From positions 1-27,286 of the forward strand of contig DATDPT010000020.1 in the NCBI GenBank assembly GCA_035292605.1: DNA of 27,286 bases. The letters are read 5' to 3'. The notes under the pieces are model-generated. The model was not told the DNA's origin and did no database searches. It worked only from the letters and a program-made list of their open reading frames with translations. The stretch is from JALYNX01 sp035292605 (GTDB taxonomy: Bacteria > Actinomycetota > Acidimicrobiia > Spongiisociales > ZC4RG35). Shown here in pieces: positions 7,720 to 15,509 of this stretch. A program made the position numbers and the translations under genes. Numbering within the stretch: position 1 is the first letter of the stretch; every line of letters starts with the position of its first letter.

Positions 7720-7788
7720 CATGACCGGAACGACCGGTGTCCTGGACCACGGCTCGCCTCTCTTGTCGTCGTCCGGGCGGCCGGGTGG

Positions 7789-7804
7789 GGAAGCAGCGGC
7801 TTCC
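7789..7804 (-). promoter_or_regulatory. Leader hairpin upstream of the infC attenuator
   Basis: GGAAGC-CGCT-GCTTCC on the minus strand forms a 6-bp stem with a 4-nt loop, about 70 nt before the terminator hairpin. A second, weaker stem (ACCGG/CCGGT) lies closer to it, at about 7723-7737. Together they make the 145-nt ribH-infC gap a structured leader. The role is unknown. Confidence 0.35.
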
Positions 7805-7829
7805 GCTCTTGCTATCGATTGTCCCCCTG

Positions 7830-7838
7830 AGGATACCA
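7830..7838 (-). promoter_or_regulatory. Possible infC operon promoter (extended -10)
   Basis: The minus strand shows TGGTATCCT (7838-7830), an extended -10 (TGn plus TATCCT), about 30 nt after the ribH stop. No good -35 lies 16-18 nt upstream. If used, transcription would start near 7822 and produce the structured leader. Weak support. Confidence 0.3.
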
Positions 7839-7867
7839 GCGCGAAAGGTCCTATCACCAGACGGATC

Positions 7868-8332
7868 TCAAACCCCACGCAGCTCTCGGATAGCGGTGGC
7901 GCCGAGCACGGCCGCCTCGGCTGCCTCCACGCCTTTGTTGGCCGCTCCCTCGCTGGAGCGCTCGACCGCCTGCTGATAGTCGTGAACGGCGAGAATGGCG
8001 TTGCCTACCGGGACGCCCGTTTCCAGGGCAACGTTGGCGATTCCCGAAGTCGATTCCCGCACCACTATGTCGTAATGATCGGTGTCTCCTTTGACCACGG
8101 TGCCGATGGCGATCGCAGCGTCGCAACCGATGTCCACCAGTGTCTTGACAGCGACGGGCAACTCCAGGGCACCTGGGACCCGGAACACGGTGATCTCGGA
8201 GACCTCCATCTCCTGAAGTCGCTCCAGCGCCCCCTGGAGCAGACGATCGGTTATCCCCTGGTTCCAACTGGCAACGGCGACGCCGATATGAAGACCGGCC
8301 CCGGACTTGGACCCTTCGACGACCCTGATCAT
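7868..8332 (-). CDS. ribH: 6,7-dimethyl-8-ribityllumazine synthase
   Basis: Joins the 4-carbon product of RibB to the pyrimidine from RibD to make lumazine, the substrate of riboflavin synthase; it usually forms icosahedral or pentameric shells. 154 aa, normal length. Substrate-site segments are all present: ASWN (21-24), VPGALELP (52-59) and GTVVKGDTDHYDIV (77-90), with the catalytic histidine at H87. Its ATG overlaps the ribBA stop by 4 nt (ATGA). It is the last gene of the def-to-ribH run; the 145-nt leader of infC follows. Confidence 0.97.
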   Translation of the reverse strand: MIRVVEGSKSGAGLHIGVAVASWNQGITDRLLQGALERLQEMEVSEITVFRVPGALELPVAVKTLVDIGCDAAIAIGTVVKGDTDHYDIVVRESTSGIANVALETGVPVGNAILAVHDYQQAVERSSEGAANKGVEAAEAAVLGATAIRELRGV

Positions 8333-9543
8333 GCCCCGGTTCCGAGGTCCATCTGATGACCCATGCGACTCGCCTTGGTCCTCAGATAGTCCCGGTTCTC
8401 CTCGTTCGCCTCGATGGATAGCGGCACCTGCTCCACGATGGAGAGCCCGTATCCTTCGATGCCCGCCCGTTTGGTCGGGTTGTTGGTCATGAGACGCATC
8501 GTCCGCACCCCGAGGTCATAGAGAATCTGGGCGCCCACCCCATAGTCCCGTGAGTCAACCGGTAGCCCCAGATTGACGTTGGCGTCAACCGTGTCGAAAC
8601 CCTCGTCCTGGAGCCGGTAGGCGGCCAATTTGTGGAGCAGCCCGATGCCCCTACCTTCGTGGCCCCGGATGTAGAGAACCACCCCCCTGCCCTCGGCGGC
8701 GACCCTGGCCAACGCCAGGTCCAGTTGATCACCACAATCGCAACGGAGGCTGCCGAAGACATCACCGGTGAGGCACTCGGAATGGACACGGGTCAGCACT
8801 CGCTCACCATCACCGAGTTCCCCCATCACCAGGGCGATATGTTGTCGATCATCGATCAGGGAACGGAAGCCGACTGCGTTGAATGTCCCGTGCTCGGTCG
8901 GAATCCTCGCTTCGACCACCCTCTCGACCAGTTTCTCCCGCAGACGGCGAAACGCGATCAAATCGGAAATGGTCCCCAGCAACAGCCCATGCTCTCTGGC
9001 GAAGACCTCGAGTTCTTCCAGACGCGCCACCGTCCCATCGTCGTTCATGACCTCCGCCAGCACCCCGGCGGGGTACTTACCTGCCAGCTCGGCCAGGTCC
9101 ACCGCGGCCTCGGTGTGCCCGGCGCGCTTCAGCACACCGCCCGGCTCGTAACGCAGTGGATACATGTGGCCGGGCCGAGCCAGGTCTTCGGGCTTGGTGT
9201 CGGGGTTGATCACGGTTTGGATGGTCTTCCACCGATCGGCCGCGGAGATCCCGGTCGTGGTGCCCTCGCGAGCGTCGATCGACACGGTGAAGGCGGTTCG
9301 CCGGACGTCGGTGTTGCGAGCGACCATCATCGGCAGACGGAGCTGGTCGAGACGCTCGCCTATCACGGGAAGACAGATGATCCCGCTGGTGTGCCTGAGC
9401 ATGAATCCGATCTGAGCCGGCGTCGCCGCCTCGGCGGCCACGATCAGGTCGCCTTCGTTCTCGCGATCCTCGTCATCGACCATGATCACCATCTCGCCTT
9501 TGGCGATGGCAGCCACGATCTCGTCGATTGGCGCAAAGCTCAT
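8329..9543 (-). CDS. ribBA: Bifunctional DHBP synthase / GTP cyclohydrolase II
   Basis: Supplies both precursors of riboflavin: 3,4-dihydroxy-2-butanone 4-phosphate from ribulose 5-phosphate (N-terminal half) and the pyrimidine precursor from GTP (C-terminal half). 404 aa. The RibB domain (about 1-200) shows DDEDRENEGDL (23-33) and RAGHTEAAVDL (140-150). The RibA domain (about 205-404) shows the zinc ligands C257, C268 and C270 in CLTGDVFGSLRCDCG, plus GHEGRGIGL (294-302). Both halves look catalytically intact. It overlaps ribE upstream and ribH downstream by 4 nt each. Confidence 0.98.
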   Translation of the reverse strand: MSFAPIDEIVAAIAKGEMVIMVDDEDRENEGDLIVAAEAATPAQIGFMLRHTSGIICLPVIGERLDQLRLPMMVARNTDVRRTAFTVSIDAREGTTTGISAADRWKTIQTVINPDTKPEDLARPGHMYPLRYEPGGVLKRAGHTEAAVDLAELAGKYPAGVLAEVMNDDGTVARLEELEVFAREHGLLLGTISDLIAFRRLREKLVERVVEARIPTEHGTFNAVGFRSLIDDRQHIALVMGELGDGERVLTRVHSECLTGDVFGSLRCDCGDQLDLALARVAAEGRGVVLYIRGHEGRGIGLLHKLAAYRLQDEGFDTVDANVNLGLPVDSRDYGVGAQILYDLGVRTMRLMTNNPTKRAGIEGYGLSIVEQVPLSIEANEENRDYLRTKASRMGHQMDLGTGA

Positions 9544-10130
9544 GAGCCCGCTCCCAGGAGTCTCTCCACGTACTTGGCGATGATGTCCACCTCGAGGTTG
9601 ACCGGGTCACCTTCCCTGCGCAAGCCCAGGGTCGTCACCTCCAGGGTGTGAGGAATCAGGGCGACCTCGAAACTGTCCGACCCGACGCCGGTCACCGTGA
9701 GGCTGACTCCATCGACGGTGATCGACCCCTTCTCCACGATGAAGCGGGCCAACCCGGTGGGAACCCGGATCGTGAGACGGCGATCATCGCCATCGGAAAC
9801 CACCTGGCTCACTGTGCCCACTCCGTCCACATGCCCTTGCACAATGTGCCCGTCGAAGCGACCCTGAGCCGACATCGGCCGCTCCAGGTTGACGGGATCA
9901 CCTGGTTGCACCGCTCCTAGATTCGAACGTGAAAGGGTCTCATGGACCACTTCCACGTCGATTCTCGAATCCTGCACCGCTACCGCGGTGAGACAGACTC
10001 CATTCACGGCGATCGAGTCGCCGACCGTCAGATCGGCAAGCGAGCCCGCTTCCACGGTGAGACGCCTCACCACTGCGCCGTCCTCTATGTCGACCACCGA
10101 CCCCTTGTGAGCCACGATTCCTGTGAACAT
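9540..10130 (-). CDS. ribE: Riboflavin synthase alpha chain
   Basis: Dismutates two lumazine molecules into riboflavin and the recycled pyrimidine; the last enzymatic step of the pathway. 196 aa, slightly short but complete. Two tandem lumazine-binding barrels are visible: the first starts with the diagnostic MFTGIV and contains DSIAVNGVCLTAV (about 38-50); the second contains GHIVQGHVDGVGTV (about 95-108) and DGVSLTVTGV. Its ATG follows the ribD stop with no gap (TAGATG), and its stop overlaps the ribBA start by 4 nt. Confidence 0.97.
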   Translation of the reverse strand: MFTGIVAHKGSVVDIEDGAVVRRLTVEAGSLADLTVGDSIAVNGVCLTAVAVQDSRIDVEVVHETLSRSNLGAVQPGDPVNLERPMSAQGRFDGHIVQGHVDGVGTVSQVVSDGDDRRLTIRVPTGLARFIVEKGSITVDGVSLTVTGVGSDSFEVALIPHTLEVTTLGLRREGDPVNLEVDIIAKYVERLLGAGS

Positions 10131-11174
10131 CTACTCGAACTCGATTCTCAGGTCCGAGCCAACGTTACGCACGTCCCGGATATTCACCTTCCTGGCCTCG
10201 TCGATGGTCGAGAACGCCCCCGCCAACGGCGCGATCCCAACACCCCCACCGATCTTCCCCGACAGATAGAGCACCCCCCGGGTGATGACCCCGGATCGCC
10301 ACCATGCGCCGGCCACCGTCGGGCCGCCCTCGAGCAGGACATCGAGAAGACCAGCGCCGGCTATCGCCCGCGCCGCCTCGGTCGGGTCAGGGTGGTCGCC
10401 CTCCCCTCCGACCACCGCCACCTCACCTGAAGGGATGTCAAGCGATCGGGTCGCCACGACAAGGGGGTCGTGGCGCCAGATCCTCGCCTCGACGGGAAGG
10501 GGCTGGGTGCCGGCGAGGATCACGGGGCGGGGTTGGCGCTCGCCGGCCTCGGGGAGGCGGGCGGTCAATTCCGGATCATCCGAGCGCAGGGTTCCCGCAC
10601 CCACCACCACCGCGTCGGCCTCGGCCCGAAGCCGATGGGTGTCGAGACGGGATTCCTCCGAACTGATCCACTTCGAGGACCCATCGAGGGCCGCAACCGA
10701 GCCATCCAGTGTCATCGCCGTCTTCAGGGTGACTCGGGGCATGCCGGTCCGGCGATGGTGGAAATAGGCGGGATCGACCGCCTCGGCCTCCTCCGCCTTC
10801 TCACTGACTCTCACTGCGACCCTGGCGTCGGTGAGCCAGGAGACACCCTTGCCCGAGACCCGTTCGTCGGGATCGATGGCACCGATCACCACCGCGCCCA
10901 CACCCGCAGCCACGATCGCAGTCACACAGGGCGGGGTATTGCCGTAGTGGCTGCACGGCTCGAGCGTGACATAGAGCGTCGCGCCACGGGCCCGGGACCC
11001 GGCCTGGCCCAGCGCCACGATCTCGGCGTGTGGGTGGCCCACTCCCTCGTGGGCTCCCTCCCCAACCACGTTCCCTGCCTCATCGACCACGACCGCGCCC
11101 ACGCGTGGATTCGGATGGGTCCGGTATCGGGTGGCGAGCTCGACGGCTCGCCGCAGGTGAGGGGCCTCGCCCAC
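10131..11174 (-). CDS. ribD: Riboflavin biosynthesis deaminase/reductase RibD
   Basis: Bifunctional enzyme: the N-terminal half deaminates the GTP-derived pyrimidine, and the C-terminal half reduces its ribosyl chain with NADPH. 347 aa. The deaminase zinc site is intact: H49-A50-E51 in GHPHAEIV, and C74 and C83 in EPCSHYGNTPPC. The reductase domain runs from about 145 (RVTLKTAMTLDGSVA) to the end, with VLLEGGPTVAGAW near 285. The start is GTG at 11174, directly after the stop of the response-regulator gene (TAGGTG); the family N-terminus aligns there. No FMN riboswitch can precede it because the upstream gene abuts. Confidence 0.96.
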   Translation of the reverse strand: MGEAPHLRRAVELATRYRTHPNPRVGAVVVDEAGNVVGEGAHEGVGHPHAEIVALGQAGSRARGATLYVTLEPCSHYGNTPPCVTAIVAAGVGAVVIGAIDPDERVSGKGVSWLTDARVAVRVSEKAEEAEAVDPAYFHHRRTGMPRVTLKTAMTLDGSVAALDGSSKWISSEESRLDTHRLRAEADAVVVGAGTLRSDDPELTARLPEAGERQPRPVILAGTQPLPVEARIWRHDPLVVATRSLDIPSGEVAVVGGEGDHPDPTEAARAIAGAGLLDVLLEGGPTVAGAWWRSGVITRGVLYLSGKIGGGVGIAPLAGAFSTIDEARKVNIRDVRNVGSDLRIEFE

Positions 11175-12104
11175 CTACGCAGAGCGACGATCGATGCGGT
11201 AGGTAGAGCCCGGCTGCTTCTTGGCAAATTCTTTCATTTCCACCGCAATCGCCGACGCCTCCCATTGTGTGGAGATCTCTCGCACGTCGGTGGACGCTAC
11301 ACCCAGGGACAACGAAACCACAGGGAAGGCGAAGCGCTCGCCGCGCCGGTCGATGACCTCGATGTAGCCCCGAAGCGCATCTGCGGTGTCATAGAGATCG
11401 AGGATCCCGTCATCGAAGCGCTCGATCACTTCTTTGCAGAAGGACTCGGCCATCTCAGGCGGGATGATGGCCACGAAGTCGTCCCCACCGATATGCCCGA
11501 CGAAGGCCCCGGTGATCCCGAGGTTCTCGGAGGCATCGCGGAAACACTTGGCACAGAAGCGAATCACCTCGTCGCCACGCATGAACCCGTAGTGGTCGTT
11601 GAAGGCCTTGAAGTTGTCGAGGTCGCCGTGGACCAGGGCGTAGTCGCGGCCCGACGTGATGCGCTCCTCGATCTCGGCGGTGATCTTGAAGTTCCCGGGG
11701 AGACCGGTCAGAGGCGAGAGGTCACGAGCGGCCTGGGTACGTCGCACCACAGCTCGTACCCGGGCTACCAGCTCGTTGATGTCGAAGGGCTTGGTGATGT
11801 AGTCATCGGCGCCCAATTCGAGACCACGAACCCGGTCCTCGGGGAGGCCGCGGGCCGTGAGCAGGATGATGGGGATGTTGCCGGTGCTGGCCTGGCTGCG
11901 AAGACGGTGCAGGGCGGTGAGTCCGTCCATGCGCGGCATCATGATGTCGAGGACGATCACATTCGGCGGGTTGGCGGTGGCCTTCTGGAGAGCATCCTCT
12001 CCGTCCACTGCTGTCTCCACCTCGAGCCCCTCCAACTCGAAATTGACCTGGACAACCGCAAGGATGTCAGGGTCATCGTCCGCAATCAGGACCCGTTCGC
12101 TCAT
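11175..12104 (-). CDS. Response regulator with GGDEF diguanylate cyclase domain
   Basis: 309 aa. The receiver domain (about 1-122) has the acidic pair D9/D10, phospho-acceptor D53 in VLDIMMPRMDG, T83 and K105 (ITKPF). A GGDEF domain follows (about 128-309) with PLTGLPGNFKI, the metal/substrate segment HGDLDNFKAFND (159-170) and the active-site loop GGDDF (206-210), an accepted variant. No RxxD inhibitory site lies five residues before the loop. It probably makes cyclic di-GMP on phosphorylation. No sensor kinase is present. The ATG overlaps the rpe stop by 4 nt and its stop abuts ribD, so it is locked into the riboflavin operon, an unusual place for a signalling protein. Confidence 0.93.
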   Translation of the reverse strand: MSERVLIADDDPDILAVVQVNFELEGLEVETAVDGEDALQKATANPPNVIVLDIMMPRMDGLTALHRLRSQASTGNIPIILLTARGLPEDRVRGLELGADDYITKPFDINELVARVRAVVRRTQAARDLSPLTGLPGNFKITAEIEERITSGRDYALVHGDLDNFKAFNDHYGFMRGDEVIRFCAKCFRDASENLGITGAFVGHIGGDDFVAIIPPEMAESFCKEVIERFDDGILDLYDTADALRGYIEVIDRRGERFAFPVVSLSLGVASTDVREISTQWEASAIAVEMKEFAKKQPGSTYRIDRRSA

Positions 12105-12763
12105 TTCTCCTCTACTGCCCTTCTCAATTCGGCTATTGCCGCGAGGGGGTCTTTCGCCCGGAATATGGCGGTTCCGGCCACGAACACATTTGCTCCGGCG
12201 TCCTTGGCCATACGTGCATTATCGGGCGTGATGCCCCCATCGATCTGAATATCGGTCGGCAATCCGCGCTCCTCAACCCATTCTCTTGCCGTCTCGATCT
12301 TCTTCAGGACCTCGGGGATGAAGCTCTGGCCTCCGAACCCGGGCTCCACCGACATCACCAGCAGCACATCGCACAAATCGAGGAACGGGGCAACCCCGGG
12401 AAATGGCGTCGCCGGGTTGCACACCAGCCCGAAATCGAGACCATTGTCCCGCGCCATTCTGGAGGCTCGAGTCGGGTCCGGCACGGCCTCGATGTGCATC
12501 GTCACCAGATCCGCCCCGGCCTCGGCCAGGTCCGGGAGAAAGGCATCAGGGTTGGTGGTCATCAAATGACAATCGAAGTAGAGCTGGGTCAAAGGCCGAA
12601 TGCTCTTGATCACTGGGGTCCCGAAAGACAGGTTGGGGACGAAATGCCCATCCATCACATCGATGTGGAGCCAGTCGGCGACGGGCTCGACCTTCGAGAT
12701 CTCCTCTCTGAGACAGCCGAAGTCGGCTGCGAGCAGTGACGGCGCGATCTTGACCGTGGACAT
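12101..12763 (-). CDS. rpe: Ribulose-phosphate 3-epimerase
   Basis: Interconverts ribulose 5-phosphate and xylulose 5-phosphate in the pentose phosphate pathway; ribulose 5-phosphate is also the RibB substrate, which fits its place beside rib genes. 220 aa TIM barrel. The family segments are MSTVKIAPSLLAADFG at the start, LHIDVMDGHFVPN (32-44, metal ligands H33/D35), FDCHLM (63-68), MSVEPGFGGQ near 142 and IQIDGGI near 173. I chose the ATG at 12763; the open frame continues upstream to 13093, but that part only shadows rsmB. No strong ribosome site is visible. Confidence 0.96.
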   Translation of the reverse strand: MSTVKIAPSLLAADFGCLREEISKVEPVADWLHIDVMDGHFVPNLSFGTPVIKSIRPLTQLYFDCHLMTTNPDAFLPDLAEAGADLVTMHIEAVPDPTRASRMARDNGLDFGLVCNPATPFPGVAPFLDLCDVLLVMSVEPGFGGQSFIPEVLKKIETAREWVEERGLPTDIQIDGGITPDNARMAKDAGANVFVAGTAIFRAKDPLAAIAELRRAVEEK

Positions 12764-12789
12764 CGGAGGCGATTGTAAAGGGGGACGCC

Positions 12790-13965
12790 TCAAGCTCTGT
12801 GGAGGGCGACGAACATCCCATCGGTCCCGGTGAGGTGCGGGGCGAGCAGGCGGCCGTCCCCCCAGACTGATCCGGGGATAGAGGGCGGCTCGAAGCCGCG
12901 TCCCGCCACGACCTCGATGGTCTCCTGGGGGGTGATGGTGCACACCGAGTACACCAGTTGCCCTCCCGGGGCCACCAGTTCCATGGCTTTCTCCAACATG
13001 CCCCGTTGCACGGTCGCCAGCCTGCGGACCTCCGCCTCGGTGACCCGGAACCGGATCTCGGGTCTGCGTCTCAATGTCCCCAGCCCACTGCACGGCGCAT
13101 CGAGCAGGACCCGATCGAAGATGAGGCCTCGAAACGGCAAGACATTCGCGTCGGCGACAACCCAGCGAGCGCCCGGCACCCGACGTCGTGCGTCCGAAAC
13201 CCGCCGCCGGTGGGAGTCGGCGCCGATCACGAGACCGTTGTCACCAACTTGATCGAACAGATGGGAGGTCTTGCCACCCGGGGCCGCGGCCAGATCGATC
13301 ACCCGCATCCCCGGTGTCGCCGCCACCGCATTGCCGACCGCGATCGATGCTGCGTCCTGCACAATGGTCCCCTCAGGAATCGGCCCGGGGGCAATGGTGA
13401 AAGCGCCCGGGATTCCGGGGACTTCGGCGCCGATACCGGCCGCGCCTGGCTCGCCTCGCACCACCCGCTCGGGTTCGCTGGCGCTGGTTATGGCGAACTG
13501 ACGAGCCTCGGTCATCCCCCAGGCCTCCTCGAGCGACTGCATCAACCAGGGGGGAAGGTCCAGTGCCTCCTCGGTCTCCGGCCCTCGCTCGGCCACCCTC
13601 CGCAGGACAGCATTGGCGAACCCGGCTGCTTTGGGTTGGATCTCCCGTACCAGGTCAACCCCGGCGCTGACCACGATCGGCTGAGCGAGGTTGGAATAGA
13701 GCAATTCAAAGGTCGACACCCGCAGCCTGTCGAGGAGGGCCACGTCGACATCGTCGAGGGCGCGGCCGGCTCCTGTTCCGATCGCCGCATCGAGACGCTC
13801 CACGCGTCGCAACACGCCATAGGTGAGGGCCTTGACCCTCGCTGCCTCACGCGGTGCGAGCGCTGCGGTCTGAGCCTCCACCAGGACGTTGGAGAAGGCC
13901 CCGTCGCGCAGGACCCGACCTACCGTCTCTGCGGCCAGGTGACGGGCCTGGAGGGGGTCGGTCAT
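12790..13965 (-). CDS. rsmB: 16S rRNA (cytosine-C5) methyltransferase, RsmB/Sun family
   Basis: SAM-dependent enzyme expected to methylate C967 (E. coli numbering) of 16S rRNA. 391 aa from the chosen start. The N-terminal NusB-like RNA-binding domain (about 5-130; ARHLAAETVGRVLRDGAFSN, TYGVLRRVERLD) is followed by the Rossmann methyltransferase. The SAM loop is DLAAAPGGKTSHL, motif IV is LLDAPCSGLGTLRRRPEIR, and the catalytic cysteine lies in YSVCTITPQE. The ATG at 13965 overlaps the fmt stop by 4 nt (ATGA); a longer frame to 14004 would add 13 residues unlike the family. Neighbour order fmt-rsmB-rpe matches other Actinobacteria. Confidence 0.95.
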   Translation of the reverse strand: MTDPLQARHLAAETVGRVLRDGAFSNVLVEAQTAALAPREAARVKALTYGVLRRVERLDAAIGTGAGRALDDVDVALLDRLRVSTFELLYSNLAQPIVVSAGVDLVREIQPKAAGFANAVLRRVAERGPETEEALDLPPWLMQSLEEAWGMTEARQFAITSASEPERVVRGEPGAAGIGAEVPGIPGAFTIAPGPIPEGTIVQDAASIAVGNAVAATPGMRVIDLAAAPGGKTSHLFDQVGDNGLVIGADSHRRRVSDARRRVPGARWVVADANVLPFRGLIFDRVLLDAPCSGLGTLRRRPEIRFRVTEAEVRRLATVQRGMLEKAMELVAPGGQLVYSVCTITPQETIEVVAGRGFEPPSIPGSVWGDGRLLAPHLTGTDGMFVALHRA

Positions 13966-14876
13966 TGCCAGGAGCCGGCGCGGCCGTGACGCCCCCGCGC
14001 CCAATCCGCTCCGGACATGGCCCGTCTTCCTGGGGGTTGGATCTCGACCAGCTCCACGCCACCGTCGGCCACCCCCAGAACCGGAGAGCCGTCGACGAAT
14101 TCCAGTGCGCCGGGCTCGAGCTGGTGAGGATGTGAGCGCGCCCGGAGCACCTTGAGGGTTTCTCCGTCGAGCTCGATCGTGGCACCCGGCGTGGGAGAAA
14201 GGGCCCGCACCCGGTTGATCGTCTCCAGAGGCGACATCGTGGGCCGCAGAGGGCGGTCGGCAGCGGTGATCTTGGAGGCGTAGGTAGCCCCTTCGTCGAC
14301 CTGGGGCACCGGGACCAGATCACCGTTCACGTACCCGGGGAGCACCCTCCGCAGCAGGCCCGCGCCGAGTGCTGAAAGCCGCCCGGTCAACTCACCCGCC
14401 GTTTCCTCCTTCCCTATGTCCACGGCCTGGGCGGTCAACACCGGGCCGGTGTCGAGGCCTTGATCCAGCTTGATGATGGTGACTCCGCTCATGGGATCCC
14501 CGGCCATCAGCGCTCGAGCCACCGGAGCCGCCCCCCGCCAGCGAGGCAGAAGCGAAAAATGGACGTTGAGCATCCCATGAGCCGGCACCGCGAGCACCTC
14601 GGGCTCGAGGATCATCCCAAAGGCGACGACGACTCCCAGATCGAAAGGACCGCCGTCCGCGAGCATCCGTCCGAGGTCTTCGGGTCCGGTCGGTTGGCGC
14701 ACCGCCAGACCAAGCTCATCCGCCCGCAGCTTGACCGGCGACGGCTCGAGACGTTGGGATCTGCCTCTCGGACGATCAGGGCGGGTGACGACCAACCCGA
14801 CATCGAAGTCGTAGGCCAACGTCTCGAGCGTGGGAATGGCGGCTCCCGGGGTCCCCAGGAACACAAGTCGAGTCAT
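13962..14876 (-). CDS. fmt: Methionyl-tRNA formyltransferase
   Basis: Transfers a formyl group from 10-formyl-tetrahydrofolate to Met-tRNA-fMet before initiation. 304 aa. The N-terminal catalytic domain shows RLVFLGTPG (3-11) and LNVHFSLLPRWRGAAP (103-118), with the catalytic N104 and H106, and D142 in KLDQGLDTGPV. The usual HPSLLP reads HFSLLP, a small deviation. The C-terminal OB-like tRNA-binding domain spans about 210-304 and ends in an arginine- and glycine-rich tail. It pairs with def upstream, and the two overlap by 4 nt at 14873-14876, so the formylation and deformylation steps are made together. Confidence 0.97.
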   Translation of the reverse strand: MTRLVFLGTPGAAIPTLETLAYDFDVGLVVTRPDRPRGRSQRLEPSPVKLRADELGLAVRQPTGPEDLGRMLADGGPFDLGVVVAFGMILEPEVLAVPAHGMLNVHFSLLPRWRGAAPVARALMAGDPMSGVTIIKLDQGLDTGPVLTAQAVDIGKEETAGELTGRLSALGAGLLRRVLPGYVNGDLVPVPQVDEGATYASKITAADRPLRPTMSPLETINRVRALSPTPGATIELDGETLKVLRARSHPHQLEPGALEFVDGSPVLGVADGGVELVEIQPPGRRAMSGADWARGRHGRAGSWQ

Positions 14877-15382
14877 TCGTGACTCGCCATCCCCAGTGCC
14901 TCGTCCCTGAGATCGCGCAGAGCCTGTTTGCGAACCCGTCTCTCCAAACGGTCGATCAGTAGCTTCCCGTCGAGATGGTCGATCTCATGCTGAAGAACCC
15001 GGCCGAGGAGGCCGTCCCCTGCGAATTCGACCTCCTCACCGTCGAGGTCGAGAGCCCGGGCCCTGGCAAAGCCTGGCCGCTTGATCTCCCAATAGTGGCC
15101 GGGCACCGAGAGGCATCCCTCCTCGTATGCCCACTCCCCGCTCAACTCCACGATCTCGGGATTGATCATGACCCGTGGGCCGAGACCGTCTTGGGCGTCG
15201 AAAACGGCGATACGACGCGGAATCCCGATCTGATTGGCCGCGAGCCCGACTCCGGGAGCCTGGTACATAGTCTCGATCATGTCGACTGCCAGCGTCTGCA
15301 GCGTTCCGTCCACCTCGAGAACAGGCTTGGCGTCCAAGCGGAGAACGGGGTCACCAAAGGTTCGGATCGGGAGAATGGCCAT
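14873..15382 (-). CDS. def: Peptide deformylase
   Basis: Metalloenzyme that removes the N-formyl group from nascent proteins. 169 aa from ATG 15382. All three family motifs are present: GVGLAANQIG (44-53), EEGCLSVPG (87-95, metal ligand C90) and LQHEIDHLDGK (130-140, ligands H132/H136 and catalytic E133). The open frame extends upstream to 15649, but that part overlaps the fur gene and shares nothing with the family; MAILPIRTFGDPVLR is a standard start. It heads the def-to-ribH run and is transcribed divergently from fur. Confidence 0.97.
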   Translation of the reverse strand: MAILPIRTFGDPVLRLDAKPVLEVDGTLQTLAVDMIETMYQAPGVGLAANQIGIPRRIAVFDAQDGLGPRVMINPEIVELSGEWAYEEGCLSVPGHYWEIKRPGFARARALDLDGEEVEFAGDGLLGRVLQHEIDHLDGKLLIDRLERRVRKQALRDLRDEALGMASHE

Positions 15383-15509
15383 ATGAGTTCCCGGAGTGAG
15401 CGGGGATGGGCAGCGTAGACGAATCGGGCCTTCGGACCGCTGCGGCCTGTGAACCGTTAGATTTCCGGGTGGGCGCTCCCTGGCATCACAGATGTCGTGT
15501 CGAGGGTCA
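15383..15509. promoter_or_regulatory. Divergent intergenic region between def and fur
   Basis: These 127 bp separate the minus-strand def operon from the plus-strand fur/cbi cassette and must carry, or lie close to, promoters in both directions. I could not find a -35/-10 pair good enough to name on either strand. TAGATT (15458-15463) is the best plus-strand -10 candidate, without a matching -35. No copy of the palindrome found before cbiM is present here. Confidence 0.4.

Noticed and set aside
11100..11240. FMN riboswitch before ribD
   Set aside because: ribD abuts the upstream gene with no intergenic space, and no RFN-like conserved segments were seen before def, rpe or ribD.
10470..12248. 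Very long plus-strand open frame (592 codons) opposite ribD and the response regulator
   Set aside because: It crosses two genuine minus-strand genes with full catalytic motifs; its translation shows no family features. Stop codons are simply rare in this frame at high GC.
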